A DNA stretch of 64,000 nucleotides from Siphonodentalium dalli (Eukaryota > Mollusca > Scaphopoda > Gadilida > Siphonodentaliidae): positions 258,767,863 to 258,831,862 of the forward strand of contig CP136064.1 in the NCBI GenBank assembly GCA_032622095.1. The letters run 5' to 3'. A program made the position numbers and the translations under genes. Positions 36,488 to 47,909 of the stretch are shown here, piece after piece (the stretch's first letter is position 1; each line of letters starts with the position of its first letter). A model generated the notes under the pieces. That model saw nothing but the letters and a program-made list of their open reading frames with translations, did not search any database and had not been told where the DNA came from.

Positions 36488-38270
36488 GAGACCTTTCGCA
36501 AAACTCACGTTTACGATTACGGATACGGATAGGGTACTACGTCACCAACCTTTGTGTACTTTCTAATCGTTCTCGTATTTTACTATCCGTAATGACGGTT
36601 ACGATTTCATGGTTTCTAATAAGCTCAAATAACACCTGAAAATTATTTTCTGCAATATATATTTTTACTCCGTTCGAGACTGTATGTGTATATCATGCAA
36701 ACCATCCAGTTGTATTGAGCTACGACCTCGATATGCTGTTTAGATTGCCAATCACTGTACTCGTCGTCGTGAATCACGAGCTTCCCGCGAAATAAGATCG
36801 CTATTCACAACGGATAGCCATCGCTGGCTGTGACAGAAAACTTTACAGTAAGAGGAGTGCACTATGAAACCAGTCGCTAAAAATACAGTATATAGTGTGC
36901 GATGCATGGGGAGTTTTGAGTGATTATTATGTGCAAGATAGTACACAATATATAGTGAAATTCAACAATTATTTAATTCAACAACCCATGGTGGTGTCCT
37001 AACGTATGCAGTTATAGAATGCCTCAGGAAAGCCTAAATAATGGCATAACCCTATTAATGAATAGTGAAAGATTTTGTGTTCTATTCCCCTTTCCCGAAT
37101 TGAATAGTTCATTCAATTTAATAATATTCGGTTTTCGGTAGAAGTTGGGTTTTATATATCTCTCTCGTAGAGTCTGTAATGCAGGGCATTTTAAAATTAC
37201 ATGGAATTCATAACCGATTTTAAAATTACATGGAATTCATAACCGAGTTCTAAGTTACATAAAGTACTCTGTCTGAGTAATCTGAACCTACCCTGGATCC
37301 CGATTCAACTGGTAAGTATAGCGACTTCTGCTCCTGAACCGTAACTAAACGAATATTTGGCACACCCACCGACATCACCAGAGCTCAGCGGTCTCTGTCA
37401 TGTTTGTTCTTTGCATTTATTTTTAATTTAAAAAACACGCACAAATGCGGCATTTAAAGGTACTCAATCCGATTAGATGTCCCATTTCATCAGATTCCAT
37501 TTTTTTTTTAAATACCGCTTCTGTTATCAGAATCGAGTAATTGCTCAAAATTAATGCTAACCACAGTCAACTATATTATAAAATTTCCCAAAACCTGTTA
37601 TTTATCAACATTTTGTTCAACGAAATTTTGCCCGTTTGTCAAATATCTGACAAAAAAAAAGCAACTTGATGCACATCGCTTCTACCGTGTCGACTTTGTT
37701 TCGAATTGGTAGTAACAAATCAGAAGCGATGCACATCAGCGAGCTCACCAACCTTATGTCGGATTTCCTAAACCCAAAGAGGTGAAGCCGAAATCGCATT
37801 GAAATCAACTCGCGGACTTGAAGGGGCTTGAGCGATGGCGCCGTGGTTGATGTAAGGTCCAAATTCAGGAACCCCTCTTCCCCATCAACATAACGTCTAT
37901 CTGGTCATCCATGCTAACAACGAACTGAATTTCCACCACATATGACCTGGCATGTATACCTGTATTACCACAATATATCACGAAAATCCTGGGTCGTATG
38001 TTGTGACTGGTCGAATTATTGACAATATTAACAGGTCATGATTATCGCATTGTTGCAAATGAGACGACAAGTGAAGTATTAAGGGAATGTATACCAAACA
38101 CACGCTTTGAGTTGTAAAAGTTGTACGAAATAATGATCATCCGTGTTCGTCAAAACTCTTACGCGTAATCGTTTTGCGAAAGGACTTTTTGGCCATACGG
38201 ATAGACTTAATTACGTCTACGAATAGCTATCCGTATTCGTAATCGTAAACGTGAGGATGCGAAAGGTCTC
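36488..38270. mobile_element. TA-flanked TIR element GAGACCTTTCGCAAA, 1.78 kb (or two solo ends)
   Basis: TA + GAGACCTTTCGCAAAACTCA + CGTTTACGATTACGGATACG at the left and its reverse complement at the right (about 45 bp). The interior shows no transposase; a further end-like sequence lies at about 38145-38185, so this could be nested copies. Confidence 0.65.
37180..37250 (+). repeat. 30-bp tandem duplication
   Basis: TTTTAAAATTACATGGAATT + CATAACCGA twice in a row. Confidence 0.9.
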
Positions 38271-38786
38271 TATAAACCTTTTCAGAACTACTACTCATAC
38301 GAATTACGAATAGCTTATTGTAGTCGCATACTGAACTACTACTGATAAGAATTGCCAATCGGTTATAATAGTCGTATAATGAAGTACTATACTGATCAGA
38401 ATTGCCAGAATTAGCTCATTTTTTCCCGACAATGCAAAACCTTTTTTTTTTAGCAGAATTGACGAATGAATACGAGTCTGTTTGTGAGAAAATGGGACCG
38501 TTAAAACTTGTTGCCACTCATAGTAAAGTGATATAGTACTGCTTGTCGTGATTATTTTATACTTGATTAGTTTGTTATCAGGTCATAGTCAGTGCATTAT
38601 AGGCTCGATGACTGCACGCAAAGCTCGCGTGCACAAGGTTTGGATTCTCGAAACCGTAATCGTAACTACGGACATGACAACACGACAACTCATAGAAAGA
38701 ACACAACTGCTAGTGACGTAGTACACTATTCGTGATTATTATAGGTAGGTGTCCAGTATATGATTGATACGACATTATTATATTAA

Positions 38787-39042
38787 TCAACCCTTCATGA
38801 TGGGAGCTGTGGTGGTGTAGCATTAAATATCATGTGCAATTACATTCTCTTATATATGAGAGTCTCACACAGGGAGCATCGCATACATAAGATAATTCAC
38901 TGGCTTACAAGGTCAAGGTAAATATTTGTTAGGTCAATGCATTCTCGTATATATATATATATATATATATGCGAGGCTCCCCGTTGGCGACTCGCATATA
39001 TAAGAGAATGCATCCACGAAGCTCCAGTCCTGGAAGGGCTAA
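38787..39042 (+). mobile_element. GACGGGAGCT palindrome MITE just before the FTP exon
   Basis: Left TCAACCCTTCATGATGGGAG, right CTCCAGTCCTGGAAGGGCTA; TTAA has decayed to TCAA/CTAA. Palindromes at about 38843-38902 and 38935-39012 (with a (TA)n expansion in the second). Confidence 0.85.
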
Positions 39043-39086
39043 CTATTTCTTGGCATGCAGGTCATATCTGTGTTTTTTTCCCTCAG

Positions 39087-39302
39087 AAAATATGGCCAGA
39101 AGGTTGCGCACATCGCAAAGTTCAACACTCGGGCCATTCGAAAGTCACTATGCAGTAGAGGGGTCGTATAAGCAAAAAGACACAGAGGAGGAACCCCATT
39201 GTATAGCAACAGACCCAGAATCAGAGGAAATGGCGTGGTGGAGTGTAGAATTACGAGAGAAACAGCCAGTGTGGGCCATGAGGATATTCAACAACAGGAA
39301 CG
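39087..39302 (+). CDS. Exon: N-terminal half of fucolectin-type (FTP) lectin domain
   Basis: The acceptor is TTTTTTTCCCTCAG ending at 39086; the donor is GTAAGA at 39303; both ends are phase 1. The translation starts ENMARRLRTSQSSTLGPFES, followed by HYAVEG and, after an acidic linker, HCIATDP, then WWSVEL and VWAMRIFNNRN. These match the fucolectin/tachylectin-4/pentraxin FTP pattern: N-A-xxx-T-x-QSS-T, AV-(D/E)-G, C-T/A-x-T-D, WW-x-V-(D/E)-L, and xxIxNR before the mid-domain intron. In this family a His and Arg residues contact fucose; I cannot assign them confidently without an alignment. The domain is completed by exon 40568-40753. A MITE carrying paired palindromes ends about 45 bp upstream. 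Confidence 0.9.
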
Positions 39303-39772
39303 GTAAGACAGTCATCGTGTGTTTATTAATTTCGATATTCCAATAGACCTGTCAACAGCTGTCAATCAACTAAATATGAGCAAATATTTTCCACAAATCA
39401 GCGACCTCGTCTGTCGCTTGCTGCATTGATAAATTCGTGTTCACCCTAATGTTTATATGCGCGCATACTGTGTGTGTTAAATTCTCTACTTTCAAACAAC
39501 ATTGTTGATGTCAACTCATAATGTACTGAAATTTAGATTTCTATAATCGCCATGATTATAACACAGTTTTTCATTTCGCGTGACACTTGTCATAAATTTC
39601 GCACTTAAAAGCGAAAACAATGTATGTTCTCTGGTGTATTATATATCAGAAGGAAACCGCTGTGAAAATAATTAAGCTATTTCTGAAGACACATTGTTTC
39701 CTAGCTACAATAAGCTGCTCCCATTAGGAATTGTGTGGAAAGCTATATTGGTTACAAAATATCAACACTCAT

Positions 39773-40035
39773 TTAACCCTTTATATACTAAATGGATTCT
39801 CCCACTCAGTCATGAAAGTATACATTGTAATTATCTATTATTAATTTGGAGTGGTGCTCTTGAAACAAGCAGACGACAGGTAATAAAAGTTCATAAGAAG
39901 TTCTGTTTATTGGAGGGAAATGCTTAGATAATAAGGTCAACAAACGACCTATATGGTCATTTGTTGAACTTATTACCTAAGCATTTCTTAAGGGATAACT
40001 ACTCTTCGATGAATATGTAGTATAGAAAGGGTTAA
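39773..40035 (+). mobile_element. TTAA-flanked MITE, CCCTTTCTAYACTAAA family (best copy)
   Basis: TTAACCCTTTATATACTAAA left, TAGTATAGAAAGGGTTAA right, 263 bp. Internal GCAGACGACAGG and the inverted pair AACAAACGACC / GGTCATTTGTTGAAC. Confidence 0.9.
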
Positions 40036-40045
40036 GTAGATCTAT

Positions 40046-40204
40046 CGGCCCAAGGCCTTCTCTTGTGTGCTTCGTCCAATGAAATTTACATTATTCTGCT
40101 ACATGTATCACATGCCAAGGAATTGTCAGTATGATTTGTGTGATACATGTAACTAAATGACGTACAAATCATTGGACCAGCACCGAAGAAGGCCTTGGAC
40201 CGAA
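40046..40204. repeat. Hairpin element CGGCCCAAGGCCTTCTC
   Basis: Outer arms CGGCCCAAGGCCTTCTCTTG and GAAGAAGGCCTTGGACCG; inner arms CTACATGTATCACA and TGTGATACATGTAA. Intronic. Confidence 0.8.
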
Positions 40205-40567
40205 AGTTGTGTTTAAATGAGAATTGTTGTTACTTTGGTGCAAAGATATATCTTGAATTAGTTATAAAATACGCGTTAAAACAATCCTGGTTGCTGACTT
40301 TCTCTGAAATAAATAATCACTAGCGGAAAGGAACATTATATGATTACAGAAGAATTTTTGGAGAAAATCCATTTTGAAATATTAGGATATTTTGGTAAAA
40401 CGTGCGGTTGACACTTAACAGATTGCCGTCTGGACATAGTATATATAAGAATTAACAATGTCGTCTTTGTAAATTAATTTGTTGTTTGTTGCGGCAGGTG
40501 GTCGTCAAAATTGATCTGTTACTCTCTAAATGATTCAAAATGAAATAATCCTCTTATTAATTCTCAG

Positions 40568-40753
40568 ATATGGAATCAATTAAGGGATTTGAGGTTTATG
40601 TTGATGATCAACTCTGCTACACGGATAAAACTGATGCTGGCGACCGGGTGTACGATATCAGATGCGAGGATGACAAAGTGATCGAAGGACAAACCATCAA
40701 GATCAAACTACCAGGGGCAGGACAACTCAAATTCTGTGAAATAGAAGTCTTCA
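40568..40753 (+). CDS. Exon: C-terminal half of fucolectin-type (FTP) lectin domain
   Basis: The acceptor is TAATTCTCAG ending at 40567; the donor is A|GTGAGT at 40754; both ends are phase 1. Joined to the previous exon it reads N-D-M-E-S-I-K-G-F-E-V-Y-V-D-D, then QLCYTDKT, GDRVYDIRCED, IEGQTIKIKLPG and LKFCEIEVF. The I-x-G-F-x-V, LCYTD, V-x-x-I-x-C, G-x-x-I-x-I-x-LPG and L-x-F-C-E-I-E-V-F blocks are the hallmark second half of FTP domains, with the paired cysteines conserved. Exons 39087 and 40568 together encode about 134 residues, the usual length of one FTP domain. Reading through the donor meets a stop within five codons, so the exon end is clear. Confidence 0.92.
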
Positions 40754-41218
40754 GTGAGTATGGATGAACGGGAACGGGACAACCCGCCCCAGGGACAACC
40801 CGCGCTGATCATTTAGTCATACCCAAAATAACTAATATGAAATATGACTTTTTAATATACGCTTAACAATAGATTATAAAAGAAATCGCCATCCACCGCT
40901 AGCAGTGAATATATAGAAAATTACACCTTCATTGTAGCAATGACATAGCCGAATTTCTTTAATAACTGTCATCGAATTGTTAAATGTTAACCATCAATAG
41001 TAGCATTAGTGTAATTCTATTATGAAGTATTATAATTTGAATGTGACCTGGTTATAATGGGTATTATTTAATGGATGGCCATTAAATTTCATTGTGGTGC
41101 ATTTTGAAATACAACAGTGATAAATGACAGCAATCAGCTCTTTCGTGGCTCGAATCAAGGTTAAATGTAGCCGGGTTGTCTTTACAAATTATCAATTTAT
41201 ATGTACAGCACGCGTATA

Positions 41219-41372
41219 ATAAAAAGAAAATCTAGTGTTTTTGAGTGGATACGGAATATCAACTCATTCGTGACTGCGACAAATATTGATTTTTCGGTCG
41301 TGGCAAGTCTCGGTCACTCGTGACAATTTTTCGTATCCACTCCAAAACACTAGATATCCTCTATCTTTTAAA
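41219..41372. repeat. Foldback element with TATCCTCTATCTTTT end
   Basis: Arms TCTAGTGTTTTTGAGTGGAT and ATCCACTCCAAAACACTAGA; the right end resembles the AGAGGATA end of the 32-33 kb foldbacks. Confidence 0.8.
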
Positions 41373-41637
41373 CTATATTTAAAATAATAGTAAAATATGG
41401 GAAACATGATGATAACGACCCCGATCGGCGCGCTTGAGCGCCCGAGCTCGGGTCGTGTATAGGTAACAGGCGGGCATGCGTACTTGTGACGTCACACATA
41501 AATTACAGTGGTGACACTCCACAGTTTCGAATGATCAGTAGGGGTAAATTTCTTAGAATAGAGTACCAGTGTTTTCTGTCACCATGGGTGTGGTATGTTT
41601 ATTGAGAGAAGGTTAGTTATGAATTTGTGTATTTTTA

Positions 41638-42154
41638 GAGGATGTCTTGGAGTTTTGAAAAATATTGTTTCAGATGACCTTGACCACCAGTATGAAGTAG
41701 TAGCGATTTCTGCGAAACAGTGGCTCCAGACACCAGCGTGACTTTTTAGCACCTAAAATTTGTCATCTGCATGAAAAATATTTAAAAAACAATTATAGGG
41801 GTGAGAAGTTTGAAATTTTTTGATATTATTGTGAGGAAACAGTGTTCGTCCATACAACATAGGCGGCTATACCATAGATTTTCTGGTTTGTGTGTCCCAC
41901 GGGCCTGAAAATCGCTTATTTTGGCCATTTTTGCATCAAAATTTCATTTTTCAGGCACACAATCAAGGGGCATAACTCTTGCTACCCCCATTAAAATGAC
42001 AATTCTGTACCAAAATCTTTAAGCCTAGTATGTGCTCAACCCAGGTATATATACATTGTATATGTGTTGTGGAATCACATTTCAGTTATTTTTCATTGAA
42101 TTGGTGCCCCCCTTATTTTTGCACCAATCCCTGCAGAAACTATGGAGTGTCACC
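41638..42154 (+). repeat. Block A, left copy (517 bp)
   Basis: GAGGATGTCTTGGAGTTTTG to TATGGAGTGTCACC; near-identical to 44497-45015. Confidence 0.95.
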
Positions 42155-44486
42155 TTCAAGACCAGCAAATAGTACCATTTTCATCTGTCAACTTGACGAA
42201 TATTGTTACTGAAAATCATTTTTTAGCAAATCTGTTCAGTTAGAAGGAACATTTTATGGTAGATACACCATTCTTCTATGGATATTCCAATGCAGGTTGT
42301 CTTTAGTCATATAAATTGGTGGGGATATGGAGTCTTGGAGCAGTGGGGGGGGGGGGGGGGGGTGGTGGTGGTTCATGTATATGGTTATTGGTGATTTTTG
42401 CGATGATGGGTACTTCTTCATGACATCATATGCTCCTTGAATCTTAGCTGAAAAGACTGATATTGTGACATTACACAGTATAAAACAAGATTAGATATTC
42501 AGTCTTTCTTATTCACAAGTGTGAAATATAATAATTCAGGTTTCCTCGGCCATATTTCACAACACATTTTTCATGTGATGTCATAACCTTGTAACGCTTT
42601 CCCTTAATGCTAAATAAGACTTGGATTTTTTTAGCCCATAGTTTTGGGAGAGTATTAAAGATGGTTGTTGTATGAAATATTATGTTTTATTTTGATATCT
42701 GAGGAAAAAATGCATCTCATAATATATTTTATACAACATTTTAGCATTTCAGACCTTTTTCAAGCCATAGATGATGGTTGAATATATCCATTTTGTCACT
42801 ACGTCAAGCATAACGTCATTGGGTACTGAAAGACCCAAAAAGGGGTGAAATCATGGGGGTGCATCGTGCATGTAAATCCCCACCCAATCTTGCTGCCTGT
42901 GATTGCAATAACGCATGGGTGTAATATATCATTTTAAGCGGTATAATGCAGAGAATATGGAGGTGTGGTCGCTATTAAAGATTAATAAAATTGCATTTCC
43001 CTTCAAGACCAGCAAATAGTACCATTTTCATCTGTCAACTTGACGAATATTGTTACTGAAAATCATTTTTTAGCAAATCTGTTCAGTTAGAAGGAACATT
43101 TTATGGTAGATGCACCATTCTTCTATGGATATTCCAATGCAGGTTGTCTTTAGTCATAAATTGGTGGGGATATGGAGTCTTGGAGCAGTGGGTGGTGGTG
43201 GTGGTTCATGTATATGGTTATTGGTGATTTTTGCGATGATGGGTACTTCTTCATGACATCATATGCTCCTTGAATCTTAGCTGAAAAGACTGATATTGTG
43301 ACATTACACAGTATAAAACAAGATTAGATATTCAGTCTTTCTTATTCACAAGTGTGAAATATAATAATTCAGGTTTCCTCGGTCATATTTCACTTGACAA
43401 CACATTTTTCATGTGATGTCATAACCTTGTAACGCTTTCTCTTAATGCTAAATAAGACTTGGATTTTTTTAACCCATAGTTTTGGGAGAGTATTAAAGAT
43501 AGTTGTTGTATGAAATATTATGTTTTATTTTGATATCTGAGGAAAATATGCATCTCATAATATATTTTATACAACCCTTTAGCATTTCAGACCTTTTTCA
43601 AGCCATAGATGATGGTTGAATATATCCATTTTGTCACTACGTCAAGCATAACGTTATTTGGGTTCTGAAAGACCCAAAAAGGTGTGAAATCATGGAAACC
43701 CCACCCAATCTTGCTGCCTGTGATTGCAATAACGCATGGGGTGTAATATATCATTTTAAGCGGTCTAATGTAGAGAATATGGATGTGTGGTTCCTATTAA
43801 AGATTAATAAAATTGCATTTCCCTTCAAGACCAGCAAATAGTACCATTTTCATCTGTCAACTTGACGAATATTGTTACTGAAAATCATTTTTTAGCAAAT
43901 CTGTTCAGTTAGAAGGAACATTTTATGGTAGATACACCATTCTTCTATGGATATTCCAATGCAGGTTGTCTTTAGTCATATAAATTGGTGGGGATATGGA
44001 GTCTTGGAGCAGTGGGGTGGGGGTGGTGGTTCATGTATATGGTTATTGGTGATTTTTCCGATGATGGGTACTTCTTCATGACATCATATGCTCCTTGAAT
44101 CTTAGCTGAAAAGGCTGATATTGTGACATTACACAGTATACAACAAGATTAGATATTCAGTCTTTCTTATTCACAAGTGTGAAATATAATAATTCAGGTT
44201 TCCTCGGTCATATTTCACTTGACAACATATTGTTCATGTGATGTCATAACCTTGTAACGCTTTCCCTTAATGCTAAATAAGACTTGGATTTTTTTAACCC
44301 ATAGTTTTGGGAGAGTATTAAAGATAGTTGTTGTATGAAATATTATGTTTTATTTTGATATCTGAGGAAAATATGCATCTCATAATATATTTTATACAAC
44401 CCTTTAGCATTTCAGACCTTTTTCAAGCCATATATGATGGTTGAATATATCCATTTTGTCACTACGTCAAGCATAACGTCATTGGG
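42155..44486 (+). repeat. Block B, three tandem copies (847, 822, ~663 bp)
   Basis: Each begins TTCAAGACCAGCAAATAGTA (42155, 43002, 43824). High identity; the copies differ in a G-rich run near 42343 and in small indels. The third copy lacks the last ~160 bp. Confidence 0.95.
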
Positions 44487-44496
44487 ATTGTTTGGG

Positions 44497-45015
44497 AGGA
44501 TGTCTTTGAGTTTTGAAAAATATTGTTTCAGGTGACCTTGACCCCACTAGTATGAAGTAGTAGCGATTTCTGCGAAACAGTGGCTCCAGACACCAGCGTG
44601 ACTTTTTAGCACCTAAAATTTGTCATCTGCATGAAATATATATAAAAAAAATTATAGTGGTGAGAAGTTTGAAATATTTTGATATTATTGTGAGGAAACA
44701 GTGTTCTTCCATACAACACAGGCGGCTATACCATAGATTTTCTGGTTTGTGTGTCCCACGGGCCTGAAAATCGCTTATTTTGGCCATTTTTGCATCAAAA
44801 TTTCATTTTTCAGGCACACAATCAAGGGGCATAACTCTTGCTACCCCCATTAAAATGACAATTCTGTACCAAAATCTTTAAGCCTAGTATGTGCTCAACC
44901 CAGGTGTATATACATTGTATATGTGTTGTGGGATCACATTTCAGTTATTTTTCATTGAATTGATGCCCCCCCCTTATTTTTGCACCAATCCCTGCAGAAA
45001 ATGTGGAGTGTCACC
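44497..45015 (+). repeat. Block A, right copy (519 bp)
   Basis: Direct repeat of 41638-42154 with about a dozen differences seen by eye. Confidence 0.95.
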
Positions 45016-45450
45016 AGTATACCGTGAAGGAGAAATTTTTATTCACACAACATTTTCGTGAAAAAATCACGTGACTTCCGGCAGTGGTTTCACAAAATCG
45101 CGGAATCAGATATGAAACGAATTTTCTACTTCACAACTTCTGGTATGTGACAATGGACAACTGATGTATTTATTTATTTATAAACAGTAATTTGTTATGA
45201 ATATGTAGGTTCATATTAGATCAGTTTCATTTGTTAACAAAATGAAGGCAGTTACGGCGTAATGACGTCAAAGCGCCATTTTGTCTCTGCGGGCCGAATC
45301 CAGACATGGCTGAACGTGTCATGTCGTCTTCGTGGACAACTGATGTCACCTCACTATAGATTAGCCATATATTGATTGATGTATTGCTTGAGCGTTTAAT
45401 CCGTGCTCATACACACGTAATCTGAGTTAATTATAATATCACATCAAGGC

Positions 45451-45630
45451 ATTACCAATGTTAACATACAAATGGGACTTCGATAGCAAGTGGTTTAGCG
45501 TGTCCGACTTGTAACGGTGTCAACGCATGCACCGGCATGAGTTCGCCGTCCGTCGGTGGAGTATTAAGTCATCCGGAAGTTAGCTTGGTCGGACAAAGCC
45601 ATGTGTGGCTGTATGAATCACTCAACTTAT
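45451..45630 (+). repeat. tRNA-related SINE-like repeat, copy 1
   Basis: GATAGCAAGTGGTTTAGCGT + GTCCGACTTGTAACGG resembles tRNA D-arm and anticodon arm (loop CTTGTAA); GAGTTCGCCGTCC is a weak B box. Copy 2 at 46358-46529 differs by a 4-bp gap. Confidence 0.65.
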
Positions 45631-46019
45631 CAAGAAGTCAGCAGCCAACACGGTGTTTATGTTTACTACTTCCCACTTCATATCAATGGTGTTCATTTAT
45701 AAAGGTTTAACTATATCATAATGATTATGTAAAGCACCCGTATTCAATAAACAATATAATTCTTACGGGGTCGTTCTATATGCCTTGCATATTATCATAT
45801 TATATACTTGTAGTTGTGATACAATGGAACGGAATATATATAGTATGATATATGAATATAACAATATAATTATATGTCAGAGTTATGAAGGCTTTGCTTC
45901 ATTGCTTCATATTTGCGTGAACAAATTCTCATTTCTTATCGAAATGGCCATGTGTCGATCGGAATGGTACATTGAAATGTTCCTCAAACCAAATCAAGCT
46001 TGAAAACCGGTACCGATTT

Positions 46020-46113
46020 TCATCCATGCCGGGGTTCGAACCCGCGCCAACCTCGTCTAGCCCAGACTGTGGTGATCTTGTCCACGACCTAACCACATCG
46101 GCTACGGGGACAT
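46020..46113 (-). repeat. tRNA-like sequence with long variable arm
   Basis: On the minus strand: GTCCCCGTAGCCGATGTGGT (A box region), an anticodon-like arm GTGGACAAGATCACCAC, a variable-arm hairpin GTCTGGGCTAGAC and a B box CGGGTTCGAACCC. Ser/Leu-like plan, but the acceptor stem does not pair, so it is more likely SINE- or pseudo-tRNA-derived. Confidence 0.55.
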
Positions 46114-46357
46114 CCTTAAAAAGGAAGCCCTTTCACCGATAGTTAGGAAGCGTATCAGTCTGAACATGGGTTCGAACCCACTACCTTCGAAATTCTTGAA
46201 AAGCTGATGGTCGTTTGTTGAACTTATTATGTATACTCGTCAATGAGTATTTAGTACTGAATGGGTTAAGGCTAAGTGTGTGAAATATTAGTACTACCGA
46301 TATTACTTGGGTTTGCCATGCCTGTTGGACTACATCATATATATAGCTAGTTATTAT

Positions 46358-46529
46358 TACCAATGTTAACATACAAATGGGACTTCGATAGCAAGTGGTT
46401 TAGCGTGTCCGACTTGTAACGGTGTCAACGCACCGGCATGAGTTCGCCGTCCGTCGGTGGAGTATTAAGTCATCCGGAAGTTAGCTTGGTCGGACAAAGC
46501 GATATGTGGCTGTATGAATCACTCAACTA
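46358..46529 (+). repeat. tRNA-related SINE-like repeat, copy 2
   Basis: Nearly identical to 45451-45630. Confidence 0.7.
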
Positions 46530-46555
46530 AATGGTTTCCCACAGACAGAAACGTG

Positions 46556-46906
46556 TTAACGTTTCAGCAGCCTAAAATATCTTCAGTCTGTCTCAATAAC
46601 ACCATACACATATGGATATCATTGGAACCGGTTCATTGACCACATTGTGATGGTTACAGTTATGCCCTGTGCCAATGCATTTTCTTATATATGGGAGTCG
46701 ACCATAGGTCGCCTCGCATATATAAGAGAATGCATTGGCCTAAAAAAACTATTTTTATAATATTTTTCTACATTCTTTGACAATTTTATCATTTTTAATA
46801 TGTGTTAAGCCAATGCATTCTCTTATATATGCGAGGCGACCTATGGTCAACTCGCATATATAAGAGAATGTATTGGCACAGGGCCGTTCTGTTGGTTATG
46901 GGTTAA
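46556..46906 (+). mobile_element. TTAA MITE (CCCTTTACCCAACA family), left-end truncated
   Basis: TTAAC followed directly by CAGCAGCCTAAAATATCTTC (outer left arm missing); right end GTTGGTTATGGGTTAA. Palindromes at about 46673-46739 and 46810-46876. Confidence 0.85.
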
Positions 46907-47694
46907 CTGCACACAGCATCATTCTGTCTGAATTTGATTTCGCAATAAAATCATTCAGTTTCACTGAATTGAAGCCTGCAGGCCCCTCCATTGAATGTTT
47001 TACTAGATTGACGACAGTTGATAACGAAAATGCAAGACTAATCATAGGTCATGTCTTTACTTTTTAAAATAAATCCCCATGTGTACGACAATGATATCCC
47101 ACAGCCAAATAAAATTTTATCTGGAAAAACCAGAACTACAGCAGCTAGTTAATAAATTTCCCGCTCACAAAAATCCATTCCCAAATAATTCACCAGTTTA
47201 AATTATTTAGATATGATGTACAAATCAAATAAACAAGATTGCATCCTTTAATAACGTGTCACATGTATCAGGTGACGGCCATTCTCCAGTTACCTTCACT
47301 TCTAGCGGTGCACTCGCTCCCCGACTGGTACACATTTAGCTCCCTGATTCATGTAGAGTAGCTCGCTGTTCAAATCTCGCACCAAGTTATCACTCGTGCT
47401 GTGACGGCTTCGTCGTACTAGACGAGAAATACAGGTACCTAGCGTGTGGGACTAGCGTAAGTTCGTGTGACGGTATGAGTATGTACATGTACATGTGCTT
47501 ATCTCGCCTATTTAGTGAAGAGCCTATAAAATGGCAGCACATATTAGTCTCGGCATTGCCCAACAACTGGGGTAATAATGCAACTGTCCAAGCGCTTATG
47601 GACTCATATGATCAAGCACTATAAACACACTATCCAGTATTATTAATAATATATGCCGCTTATGTGCAACCCAACCACGAATTTCATTCGAAGT

Positions 47695-47895
47695 TTAACC
47701 CTTCCTTTACTAAATATCCATTAACGAGTAGTTACTTTTGGAAATGTTAACATAATAAGTTCAACAAATGGCCATAGAACAGATGTATTATCCATCGTCT
47801 GCTTATATTTCCACTAAATACCTCCAGATGAATAATAGACCATTCCAATGTATATTATAGTTGAATATGAGATTCCATTGGTAACGAAAGGTTTA
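47695..47895 (-). mobile_element. MITE, CCCTTTCTAYACTAAA family, ending beside exon 47910
   Basis: TTAACCCTTCCTTTACTAAA left, AACGAAAGGTTTA right; internal GTCTGCTTATATTTCC and GAATAATAGACCATTCCAAT. Confidence 0.8.
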
Positions 47896-47909
47896 CTATA
47901 ATTTTTCAG

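Noticed and set aside
41638-45015. LTR retrotransposon
   Set aside because: The flanking direct repeats lack TG...CA ends, target duplication, primer-binding site and any coding sequence; the inside is a tandem repeat.
46020-46113. Functional tRNA gene
   Set aside because: The acceptor stem does not pair and the base before the anticodon is not T.
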